A DNA stretch of 13,165 nt. Origin: an uncultured Oscillibacter sp. GTDB lineage: Bacteria; Bacillota; Clostridia; Oscillospirales; Oscillospiraceae. The notes under the pieces are model-generated. The model was not told the DNA's origin. It did no database searches and worked only from the letters and a program-made list of their open reading frames with translations. Where the stretch lies: assembly GCA_946530565.1 (NCBI GenBank), contig CAMNAE010000019.1, positions 1-13,165 of the forward strand, read 5' to 3'. Each line of letters begins with the position of its first letter. Within the stretch, counting starts at the first letter, position 1. Shown piece after piece: positions 5,784-12,329 of this stretch. A program made the translations under genes and the position numbers.

Positions 5784-7379
5784 ATGCTGAAGATCGATAA
5801 ACTATCCCTGGCCCCCGGCGAGGAGCTGCGCCCGGCTGTTTTAAAAATACTGCGCGTGCCGGATGCCGCGCTCGGAACGATCACGATCCTCCGCCGCAGC
5901 ATCGACGCGCGCGAGGACGTGCGCGTCGTCTGGTCCGTCGCCGTTGATGTAAAGCGCGAGCGTGAGGTCTTAAAACGTGCGCGCGGACGCCGGGTGAGCC
6001 TGTATACGCCTCCGGAGCGCTGGGCGCCTCCCGCGCCGCTCTCCGCGCCGCCCGCCGTCCGCCCGGTCGTCGTCGGTGCGGGGCCGGCCGGGCTCTTCGC
6101 CGCGCTGACGCTCGCGCGCGCCGGCGCGCGGCCGCTTTTGATCGAGCGCGGCGCACCGGTCGAGGAGCGGCGCGCGGACGTCGCGCGCTTCTGGGAGACA
6201 GGCGCGCTCGATCCGGAATCGAACGTCCAGTTCGGCGAGGGCGGCGCCGGCGCCTTTTCCGACGGCAAGCTCAACACCGGCACGCGGGACCTGCGGCACC
6301 GCTTCATACTCGAGACCTTTGTCGATTGCGGCGCGCCCGAGAGCATCCTCTATGACGCAAAGCCCCACATCGGCACGGACTATCTCTATCGTTCGCTGCA
6401 GGGCATCCGCCGCGCGCTGCAGGAGGCGGGCTGCGAGATCCGCTTCCGCACAAGGCTCACGGGGCTCGAAAAAGAAAACGGCAGCTTGACCGCGGTCCGT
6501 CTGGAGGGTCCCGCCGGGGCCGAGACGCTTCCCTGCACGCATCTGATCCTCGCGCCCGGTCACTCCGCACGGGATGTCTTCGCGCTTGCGCAAGACGCCG
6601 GCGCCGCGCTCGAGGCAAAGCCCTTTGCAGTCGGCGTGCGCATCGAGCACGCCCAGCATTCGATCGATGCGGCGCAGTACCGCGCCTGGGCCGGGCACCC
6701 GGGCCTCGGCGCCGCGACCTACAAGCTCGCCTGTCACCTTGAAAGCGGCCGTGCGGCCTTCTCGTTCTGCGTCTGCCCCGGCGGCACGGTCGTGGCCGCC
6801 GCGTCGGAAGCGGGCGGTGTCGTGACGAACGGCATGAGCGAATACGCGCGGGCGGGTGAAAACATCAACGGCGCGCTTTTGGTGAATGTGACGCCCGAGG
6901 ACTTCGGCGGAAACTGCGACCCGCTCGCGGGCGTTGCGTTCCAGCGGAAACTCGAACGCGCGGCTTATGAAAAAGGCGGCGGCACCTACCGCGCCGTCGC
7001 GCAAAGAGTCGGGGACTTTCTCGCGGGGCGCCCCTCGAGCGGCCCCGGCGCCGTGAAGCCGACCTACCGCCCCGGCGTAGAGTGGGGCGACATCTCCGCC
7101 TGTCTTCCTTCCTTCGTTGCTGAGACGCTCCGCGAGGCGCTGCCGCTGCTCGGCAGAAAGCTGCGCGGCTACGACGATCCGGATGCGATCCTGACCGCGG
7201 TCGAGAGCCGCTCGTCCTCGCCGGTGCGTATCCTTCGCGGCGAGACGCGCGTAAGCCCGACGCTTGGGGGGCTCTACCCCTGCGGCGAGGGCGCGGGCTA
7301 TGCCGGCGGCATCCTCTCCGCCGCGGCCGACGGCATCAAAACCGCCGAGGCCGCGCTGAAAAACCTTGCCGAAGCCTGA
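5784..7379 (+). CDS. FAD-dependent oxidoreductase, COG2509 type
   Basis: A 531-residue flavoprotein of the widespread, largely uncharacterised COG2509 family (often labelled NAD(P)/FAD-dependent oxidoreductase). The N-terminal 90 residues form a small domain of the kind usually fused in this family. Next comes the dinucleotide-binding motif VVVGAGPAGLFAALTLA (95-111) ending in the FAD-ribose acidic residue of LLIERG (118-123). The family hallmark NVQFGEGGAGAFSDGKLNTG lies at 147-166. Near the C terminus, SPTLGGLYPCGEGAGYAGGI followed by SAAADGIKTA closes the FAD site. No signal peptide or membrane segment, so cytoplasmic. The substrate is unknown and I do not assign one. GAGGG (5772-5776) is a modest ribosome site 7 nt before the ATG. 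No promoter fits between the mgtE terminator and this start, so expression must come from read-through or from a promoter inside mgtE. Confidence 0.93.
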   Translation: MLKIDKLSLAPGEELRPAVLKILRVPDAALGTITILRRSIDAREDVRVVWSVAVDVKREREVLKRARGRRVSLYTPPERWAPPAPLSAPPAVRPVVVGAGPAGLFAALTLARAGARPLLIERGAPVEERRADVARFWETGALDPESNVQFGEGGAGAFSDGKLNTGTRDLRHRFILETFVDCGAPESILYDAKPHIGTDYLYRSLQGIRRALQEAGCEIRFRTRLTGLEKENGSLTAVRLEGPAGAETLPCTHLILAPGHSARDVFALAQDAGAALEAKPFAVGVRIEHAQHSIDAAQYRAWAGHPGLGAATYKLACHLESGRAAFSFCVCPGGTVVAAASEAGGVVTNGMSEYARAGENINGALLVNVTPEDFGGNCDPLAGVAFQRKLERAAYEKGGGTYRAVAQRVGDFLAGRPSSGPGAVKPTYRPGVEWGDISACLPSFVAETLREALPLLGRKLRGYDDPDAILTAVESRSSSPVRILRGETRVSPTLGGLYPCGEGAGYAGGILSAAADGIKTAEAALKNLAEA

Positions 7380-7398
7380 ACCCCCTGTCATCCTGCGC

Positions 7399-7436
7399 AA
7401 GGCCGCCCGTTCCGACTTCGGAACGGGCGGCCTTTT
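7399..7436 (+). terminator. Strong intrinsic terminator after the flavoprotein gene
   Basis: A perfect 16-bp stem (7399-7414 with 7419-7434) closes on an ACTT loop and runs into TTTT (7433-7436). It starts 19 nt after the flavoprotein stop. The converging MBL gene ends at the last T. For minus-strand transcripts the hairpin is followed only by TT, so it is a poorer terminator in that direction. Confidence 0.9.
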
Positions 7437-8386
7437 CACGGTATTTCCAGATGCACGGACTGGTGGAAGACCGGGTCTACGAGGCCGGGGATGCTGACGG
7501 CGTCGGTGAAGTGCAGGTCCTGCGTGAACTCCCGCACCAGCGAGATCGTATACGGGTGCGGGCGCTCGTCGGGGCGGCCGGCCGCCTCGGAGATCACGAC
7601 GGTCTTCGGCTGCAGCATATCGAGGAGCTTGCGCGTCGTCGAGGCGAGCGACCCGTGGTGCGGCAGCTTCAGAATATCGCAGGGGGTGGCGGTCACCTTT
7701 TCCCACATGTGGGCGTAGACGTCGCTCCCGAGCACGATCTCACGGCCGTGGTAGCAAAAGCGCTGCCGCACGGCCGAGATGTTCATGCACTTGGCCCAGC
7801 GGATCAGCGCATAGGCGTCGCGCTCGCCTGAGAGCACCGCGTCGTAGAGCTCCTTCTGCCGCCGGTAGAGCGCCGCGTCGGAAAAGAGCAGGCGCAGCGA
7901 GAGCGCGTCGGTGAGCGGCCAGTCCTCGACCTGTTCGCCGGTCAAAAGCCGCTTTTCGCGGATCTTTGCCCCGTGCGCGTGGAGCGCCGAGACATAGAAG
8001 TTCAGGCAGCGCAGAGCGTTTCGCGCGGCCTTGGGCATTGCGGGATCCGCGTCCGGTTCGAAGGGCAGGGCGGTCTCGGGCGGGATATAGGTCGCGGCGA
8101 GCGTGTCGACCGTTGCTTTTTGAAGCACGCGCGCAAGGCCGCCCACGTGGTCACGGTGAAAGTGCGTCAGGATCAGCAGATCCAGCTTTTTCACCCCGCA
8201 TTGCTCCAGAAAATCCCCGGCGAAAATGCGCTGCGACCTCGGGTCGAGCGGCTCCGGGTGATCGTCGCGCTGCAGCCGGTCATGGCCGCAGTCCACCAGG
8301 GCGGCATACTTCAGCGCGCCGTCTTCGACCTCGCGCAGAAGCGTCGCGTCTCCGTTCCCCACATTGATAAAATCCAGCAGCAGCAA
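7436..8386 (-). CDS. Stand-alone ComEC/Rec2-like metallo-beta-lactamase-fold hydrolase
   Basis: A 316-residue soluble protein with a metallo-beta-lactamase fold of the kind found as the C-terminal domain of ComEC. It opens LLLDFINVGNGDATLL (2-17), has a VDCG strand (31-34), and carries the metal-binding motif HFHRDH (75-80) followed by VGGL. The later ligands fit D222 of VLGSDVY (218-224) and H243/H244 of LPHHGS (241-246). ComEC relatives with this layout are proposed nucleases that degrade the non-transported DNA strand. Stand-alone versions are mostly unstudied, so a nuclease or phosphodiesterase role is inference. There is no membrane part and no signal peptide. The start is TTG at 8386, supported by AAAGGAGG (8394-8401) 7 nt upstream and by lack of an ATG option. 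It is preceded by a small acidic protein gene 27 nt upstream in the same unit. An insertion between about residues 100 and 210, rich in Arg, Leu and Tyr, is longer than in the minimal fold. Confidence 0.88.
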   Translation of the reverse strand: MLLLDFINVGNGDATLLREVEDGALKYAALVDCGHDRLQRDDHPEPLDPRSQRIFAGDFLEQCGVKKLDLLILTHFHRDHVGGLARVLQKATVDTLAATYIPPETALPFEPDADPAMPKAARNALRCLNFYVSALHAHGAKIREKRLLTGEQVEDWPLTDALSLRLLFSDAALYRRQKELYDAVLSGERDAYALIRWAKCMNISAVRQRFCYHGREIVLGSDVYAHMWEKVTATPCDILKLPHHGSLASTTRKLLDMLQPKTVVISEAAGRPDERPHPYTISLVREFTQDLHFTDAVSIPGLVDPVFHQSVHLEIP

Positions 8387-8413
8387 AGCGCAGCCTCCTT
8401 TGTGTATTGGCGC

Positions 8414-8653
8414 TTATGCCTCCGGCGCCCCCTGGTCGAGCCGGTCCAGAATGTCATCGGCGAGATCCTCGAGCAGCTCGTGCCGCTCGCTCCACGCCTC
8501 ATACGCTTCGCTCTCCATGTCCTCGGGCTCGCTCTCCTCGAGCTCGGCCATGCTGTTGCGGACGACCTCCAGAAGGTCGGCCAGCTCCTGCCATGAAAGT
8601 TCGTCGGTGTGGACCTTGCGGGCCTGAGCGACCCAGAATGCGCGGTTCTCCAT
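8414..8653 (-). CDS. Small acidic helical protein of unknown function
   Basis: A 79-residue protein I do not recognise. It begins MENRAFWVAQARKVHTDELSWQ and then runs as two predicted amphipathic helices (about 20-45 and 48-73) dominated by Glu, Asp and Leu, with a Glu/Ser/Met linker. Net charge is strongly negative. No Cys, no signal peptide, no membrane segment. A real gene is supported by GAGGAGGG (8662-8669) at good distance from the ATG, by the promoter just upstream, and by the tight spacing to the MBL gene (27 nt). The acidic, DNA-mimic-like composition next to a predicted phosphodiesterase would fit an inhibitor or partner of that enzyme, but nothing in the sequence proves it. Confidence 0.75.
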   Translation of the reverse strand: MENRAFWVAQARKVHTDELSWQELADLLEVVRNSMAELEESEPEDMESEAYEAWSERHELLEDLADDILDRLDQGAPEA

Positions 8654-8687
8654 CGTTGGACCCTCCTCATCTGCCGCGGCACTCTCA

Positions 8688-8702
8688 GGAGCGCCGCGCT
8701 CC
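8688..8702 (-). other. Hairpin at the 5' end of the acidic protein/MBL transcript
   Basis: GGAGCG-CGG-CGCTCC forms a 6-bp GC-rich stem right after the predicted transcription start (about 8705). Such a stem at the 5' end can slow mRNA decay. I see no sign of a riboswitch in the 50-nt leader. Confidence 0.4.
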
Positions 8703-8711
8703 TTTGTGGAA

Positions 8712-8739
8712 AGTATAGCACATTTTCGAGAAGATGCAA
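8712..8739 (-). promoter_or_regulatory. Promoter of the acidic protein/MBL unit
   Basis: On the minus strand TTGCAT (complement of 8734-8739), a 16-bp spacer and TATACT (complement of 8712-8717) form a sigma-A-type promoter. A TG one base before the -10 makes it an extended -10 promoter. It lies in the 113-bp gap after the SpoIID stop, where I see no convincing terminator, so read-through from spoIID is possible too. Confidence 0.75.
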
Positions 8740-8766
8740 CGAATAATTGTCGATTTTATCGTGTTC

Positions 8767-9801
8767 TTATGAGACCGCCTCGAGCGTCGCGCCGGGGTAG
8801 TAGTGCGTCAGGATCTCGCGAAAGCTGCTGCCGGCCTTTGCCATGTGCTGTGCGCCGTACTGGCTCATGCCGACGCCGTGGCCGAAGCCGGTGACGGAAA
8901 AGCGCAGTCCGTCGCCCTCGGGCTCCGCCCAAAAGCAGGCGGAGCGAAGGCCCAGCGCGCCGCGGATGCCGTTGCCGCTGCGCTCCTTTCCGCCGATGAT
9001 CGCCCGTTTCACGGTGCCGACCGCGTCGGTCTCAAGGATCGTGAGCCAGGTCTCCGCCGCCCCGGAAAAGTCGCTCTCCGGGAAGAGTGACGCAAGTTCT
9101 TCGCGCGAGACGCTCTTTTCACTGTGGTAGCTCGGGATATGATCGCCGTCGTCCTCGGGACTCGGGACGCTCACAAGATACGGAAGATCGTTGATCCACA
9201 CCTCGCCTGAGGGCCGCGTGAGTCCCGCGTTCGAGGAGTGATAGGCCGCGAGGATCGGCTTGCCCTCATAGGTCATCAGCAGCCCGTCGCTCTCGGAAAC
9301 GGCCTCGCGGACCTTCGCCTCGAGCGTTTTTGCGAGCAGACCCCAGCTGCTCTTCGCGTCCGCCTCGCTCCGGTAGGCCTGGCAGCAGTTCGGGTTCGTG
9401 CACACGTCGGCATTCTCGTGCCGGCCGCCGGAGCGCATCGCGCTCACGGTGAAGGTCCTGGCCGCGACCGCCTGCGCCGCGAGCGCCTCGCGGTGGAACG
9501 ACGCCGGCATCTCCCCGCGCACGACCGCGAGCGTATAGGTGCCAAGGTCCATCTCCATGACCGTATCGCCGCTGAGCACGCGCACATTCACCGCGGCGTC
9601 GCGCTCGCCGGGCACAAAGGCGCCGGACATGTCGGTTTTCTCGCGCGGCGCGCTGCTCTCGCCCGGTAGGCCGAAGTGGATGTGCCCGCTCGCGCTCAGT
9701 GCCATGAGCGCGCCGGCGGCCGCAAGCAGCACAAACGCGACGAGAAGCGGGCTCTTCCCCGCATGTTGAGTTCTCTTTTTTCGTCTTCTTCTCTGAGCCA
9801 T
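8767..9801 (-). CDS. SpoIID/LytB-family peptidoglycan lytic transglycosylase, membrane-anchored
   Basis: A 344-residue protein with a very basic N terminus (residues 4-10 are RRRRKKR), one membrane anchor (about 18-38) and an extracytoplasmic SpoIID domain. SpoIID cleaves glycan strands lacking stem peptides, and in spore formers it drives engulfment. The catalytic glutamate is E97 in VVRGEMPA. Also present are AVAARTFTV (111-119), H128 with C134, C139 and C140 in CTNPNCCQ (fitting the zinc-site region of clostridial SpoIID), YHSSNAG (187-193), and the C-terminal GFGHGVGMSQYGA (305-317). The frame extends to a TTG at 9840, but the -10 box overlaps that codon, so I use the ATG at 9801. Its GGAG (9813-9816) is 11-12 nt away, a loose fit. 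The promoter looks sigma-A-like rather than SigE-like and no other sporulation gene is near, so this may be SpoIID itself or a vegetative paralogue. Confidence 0.9.
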   Translation of the reverse strand: MAQRRRRKKRTQHAGKSPLLVAFVLLAAAGALMALSASGHIHFGLPGESSAPREKTDMSGAFVPGERDAAVNVRVLSGDTVMEMDLGTYTLAVVRGEMPASFHREALAAQAVAARTFTVSAMRSGGRHENADVCTNPNCCQAYRSEADAKSSWGLLAKTLEAKVREAVSESDGLLMTYEGKPILAAYHSSNAGLTRPSGEVWINDLPYLVSVPSPEDDGDHIPSYHSEKSVSREELASLFPESDFSGAAETWLTILETDAVGTVKRAIIGGKERSGNGIRGALGLRSACFWAEPEGDGLRFSVTGFGHGVGMSQYGAQHMAKAGSSFREILTHYYPGATLEAVS

Positions 9802-9839
9802 GGTAATGGTGTTCTCCGTTTGCCAGCGTAGTTGAAGCA

Positions 9840-9868
9840 AGTATAAGCGCCAGGGCCGCCCGAATCAA
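9840..9868 (-). promoter_or_regulatory. Promoter of the SpoIID-family gene
   Basis: On the minus strand TTGATT (complement of 9863-9868), 17 bp, then TATACT (complement of 9840-9845). The leader would be about 35 nt. The hexamers fit the housekeeping sigma factor. The SigE pattern (ATA at -35, CATACA-T at -10) is not evident. Confidence 0.65.
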
Positions 9869-9911
9869 GAGCGCAGACGTGAATTTTCCTGAAAAACTGC
9901 GTGATTTCCGA

Positions 9912-9940
9912 TTGCGAAGCGGCAGCTTTCGTGCTACACT
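9912..9940 (+). promoter_or_regulatory. Promoter of the membrane protein-rarA unit
   Basis: TTGCGA (9912-9917), a 17-bp spacer and TACACT (9935-9940), with TG one base before the -10, form an extended -10 promoter. Transcription would start near 9947, which excludes the in-frame starts at 9901 and 9943 and leaves the ATG at 9985 with a leader of about 38 nt. It diverges from the spoIID promoter 44 bp away. Confidence 0.7.
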
Positions 9941-9984
9941 GTATGGGTATTTTTATGCTTGTATCCCGAAAGGCGGAAATCGAT

Positions 9985-10860
9985 ATGTCGAAACACTCCG
10001 GGGAAAGCCTGTTCCCCCTGCTCATTCTGATTTTTTCCCTGATCGGCTGCCTTGCGCATCTGGTGCAGAACATCGTCGGCTATGAAAGCGAGACAGCCCT
10101 CCCGACCGGTTCGGCTCTCACGCCGCTCCTGTTCGGCGTGCTTTTGATCTCGTCGGTCGTGCTCGCGCTTTTCGCCCTCCGCTTCCCGAAGGACGATAAG
10201 CGCCTCTCCTTTGCCGCGGCTTTTGCCTCCGGCCGCACCGACGCGCTTTTGCCGCTGATCGGCGCCTTTGTGATCATCCTCTCCGCGCTGCCTGAGCTCG
10301 CTGCAGGGCTCGGCTTTACGCCCAGCGGCATCCCCGTGGTCGTGACGATCACCGAGCGCATGGGACTCATCAGCGCGATCGCGACCGCGTTCGGGGGCTG
10401 CGGCCTCGTCGTCGCGGTCGTCGCCTGCTGCGGCACCGGCAAGCGCGAGGCCTCGCCCTTTACCAGCACGGTGCTGCTGATCCCCGCGATCGCCGAGCTC
10501 GTGCGGCTCGTACTCATCTACCGCGAGATGTGTGTCTACCCGACGCTCTCACGCTATGCCATCGAGCTGCTTGCGCTCTGCTTTGCCGCGATGGCCTTCT
10601 ACCGCCTCGCCTCCTTTGCCTACCGTGATTCCAGCACGCGCGCGTTTCTTCTGTACGCGTCGATCTCGGTCGTGCTCTGCTTCGCGACGCTGACCGGCAG
10701 CGGCCGCATCTTCCACCGTCTCCACAACCTCGGCTGTGCGCTCGCGCTCTACGGGCTCATCCGCCTTCGGCTCATGAACCCCGGGGCAAAGGCGCCCGCG
10801 GAGGAAAAGGCCGCGTCTGATCACGCCGCAAAGGCTCCCAAAGCCACCCGAGAGGCCTGA
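9985..10860 (+). CDS. Multi-pass membrane protein of unknown function
   Basis: A 291-residue integral membrane protein that I cannot assign to a family. About eight hydrophobic segments are visible (roughly 9-30, 46-66, 88-110, 117-150 in part, 160-180, 193-213, 219-238 and 247-262), followed by a charged Ala/Lys/Glu-rich tail (265-291) that is probably cytoplasmic. No transporter signature, ATP-binding motif or catalytic motif stands out. I chose the ATG at 9985 because AAGGCGGAA lies just upstream and the promoter covers the earlier candidates. The stop is 3 nt before the rarA start, so the two are co-transcribed and probably translationally coupled. Co-transcription of a replication-repair ATPase with an unknown membrane protein is probably just a clostridial operon arrangement, and a functional link is speculative. 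Confidence 0.85.
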   Translation: MSKHSGESLFPLLILIFSLIGCLAHLVQNIVGYESETALPTGSALTPLLFGVLLISSVVLALFALRFPKDDKRLSFAAAFASGRTDALLPLIGAFVIILSALPELAAGLGFTPSGIPVVVTITERMGLISAIATAFGGCGLVVAVVACCGTGKREASPFTSTVLLIPAIAELVRLVLIYREMCVYPTLSRYAIELLALCFAAMAFYRLASFAYRDSSTRAFLLYASISVVLCFATLTGSGRIFHRLHNLGCALALYGLIRLRLMNPGAKAPAEEKAASDHAAKAPKATREA

Positions 10861-10863
10861 GCC

Positions 10864-12189
10864 ATGGCAGAACAGCTCTCGATGCTCTCCCACGAGCTGC
10901 CGCAGCCCCTTGCGGCCCGGATGCGTCCGGAGTCGCTCAGCGAGATCGCGGGCCAGCAGCATCTGATCGGACCGGGCAAGATCCTGCGGCGCATCATCGA
11001 GCAGGACGCGGTCAGCTCCATGATCTTCTGGGGCCCGCCGGGCGTCGGCAAGACGACGCTTGCAAGCGTCATCGCGCTCACGACGCGCTCGACCTTCATC
11101 AATTTCTCAGCGGTCACGAGCGGCATCAAGGAGATCCGCGCGGTCATGCAGCAGGCGGATGAGAACCGCCGCTTCGGTGAAAGAACGATCGTCTTTGTCG
11201 ACGAGATCCACCGCTTCAACAAGGCCCAGCAGGACGCGTTTTTGCCCTTCGTGGAAAAGGGCAGCATCATCCTGATCGGCGCGACGACCGAGAACCCCTC
11301 GTTCGAGGTCAACGGCGCGCTGCTCTCCAGGTGCAAGGTCTTCGTGCTCAAGGCCCTCTCAGAAGAGGACATCCTCTCGCTTTTAAAGCGCGCGCTCACG
11401 AGCGAAAAGGGCTTCGGCGGCGAGAAGATCGAGATCTCAGACGACGTGCTGCGCCTGATCGCCGCGTTTTCCAACGGCGACGCCCGCACCGCGCTCTCAA
11501 CGCTTGAGATGGCGGTTTTAAACGGCGATCTCGACCATGGTGTCACGACCGTCACGCGAGAGACCGTTGAGCAGTGCACCTCGCGCAAGTCGCTGCTGTA
11601 CGACAAGAGCGGCGAGGAGCACTACAACCTGATCTCCGCGCTCCACAAGTCCATGCGCAATTCCGACCCGGACGCCGCTGTCTACTGGCTTGCACGGATG
11701 CTCGAGGCCGGCGAGGATCCCTTATATGTCGCCCGGCGCGTCACGCGCTTTGCCTCTGAGGACGTGGGTCTTGCCGACCCGCGCGCGCTCGAGATCGCGG
11801 TCGCGGCCTATCAGGCCTGTCACTATATCGGCATGCCCGAGTGCAGCGTGCACCTCACCGAAGCCGTCGTGTATCTCTCGCTCGCGCCCAAGTCCAACGC
11901 GATGGAGGCGGCATATATGGCCGCGCGGAAAGACGCGCTCTCTCAGCTCTCGGAGCCCGTGCCGCTCAACATCCGCAACGGCGTCACGAGCCTCATGCGC
12001 GACATCGGCTACGGCAAGGGCTACCAGTACGCCCATGACTACGAGGAAAAACTCACCGCGATGCGCTGCCTCCCGGATTCTCTTTCTGACCGCGAATACT
12101 ACCGCCCGACGGATCAGGGTCTCGAGCCCCGCTTCGCCGAGCGTCTGAAGGCGATCCGAGACTGGAAGGAAGCGCACAGGGAGGAGTGA
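10864..12189 (+). CDS. rarA: Replication-associated recombination protein A (RarA/MgsA), AAA+ ATPase
   Basis: A 441-residue cytoplasmic AAA+ ATPase of the clamp-loader/RuvB group that acts at stalled or gapped replication forks and at DNA ends with SSB. Complete and of normal length. Visible elements: the N-terminal PLAARMRPESLSEIAGQQHL (15-34) common to this family, Walker A GPPGVGKTT (57-65), Walker B FVDEIHRF (111-118), sensor 1 GATTENPSF (139-147), arginine finger R156 in NGALLSRC, and sensor 2 GDARTALSTLEMA (205-217). The C-terminal tetramerisation part includes SEDVGLADPRAL (about 298-309), HYIGMPECSVHLTEAVVYLSLAPKSN and AAYMAARKDA. The ribosome site GAGAGG lies inside the end of the preceding gene, and 3 nt separate the two genes. 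No terminator with a T run is seen after it. Confidence 0.97.
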   Translation: MAEQLSMLSHELPQPLAARMRPESLSEIAGQQHLIGPGKILRRIIEQDAVSSMIFWGPPGVGKTTLASVIALTTRSTFINFSAVTSGIKEIRAVMQQADENRRFGERTIVFVDEIHRFNKAQQDAFLPFVEKGSIILIGATTENPSFEVNGALLSRCKVFVLKALSEEDILSLLKRALTSEKGFGGEKIEISDDVLRLIAAFSNGDARTALSTLEMAVLNGDLDHGVTTVTRETVEQCTSRKSLLYDKSGEEHYNLISALHKSMRNSDPDAAVYWLARMLEAGEDPLYVARRVTRFASEDVGLADPRALEIAVAAYQACHYIGMPECSVHLTEAVVYLSLAPKSNAMEAAYMAARKDALSQLSEPVPLNIRNGVTSLMRDIGYGKGYQYAHDYEEKLTAMRCLPDSLSDREYYRPTDQGLEPRFAERLKAIRDWKEAHREE

Positions 12190-12219
12190 GCGCGGCAAGC
12201 GCGGAAGTGGAGTTGACTT

Positions 12220-12300
12220 CGAAAGCTTCTCCCTCTTCCGTCTTCGCTGCGCTCAGACACCTTCCCCCGCTGGGGGAAGGATCGTCCCTCTCCCGATCCC
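12220..12300. repeat. Cluster of three small hairpins, probable dispersed intergenic repeat
   Basis: The 140-bp gap between rarA and malQ holds consecutive inverted repeats: GTCT/AGAC (12240-12243 with 12255-12258), a perfect 9-bp stem CCTTCCCCC/GGGGGAAGG around GCT (12260-12280), and GGATCG/CGATCC (12279-12284 with 12294-12299), which shares two bases with the second. No T run follows, so this is not a standard terminator. The C-rich, CCTTCCCC-hairpin style resembles repeated intergenic elements I associate with gut Clostridia genomes. Only one copy is in the window, so the repeat status is inferred. Confidence 0.6.
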
Positions 12301-12329
12301 TGTAAAGCATTCATGACCGAGGTGATCTT

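Noticed and set aside
5970..7706. A 578-codon open frame on the minus strand opposite the flavoprotein gene
   Set aside because: Arg/Gly/Ala/Asp-rich shadow with no motif or ribosome site. It crosses the perfect terminator at 7399-7436 and the end of the MBL gene.
9802..9840. TTG start at 9840 for the SpoIID-family protein
   Set aside because: The -10 hexamer overlaps this codon and there is no ribosome site, so the ATG at 9801 is more likely.
9901..9984. Start at 9901 for the membrane protein before rarA
   Set aside because: A good extended -10 promoter lies at 9912-9940, inside that extension, and the ribosome site fits the ATG at 9985.
12260..12280. The 9-bp stem after rarA as an intrinsic terminator
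   Set aside because: It is followed by ATCGTCCCTC with no T run, and it sits within a set of adjacent hairpins, which fits a repeat element better.
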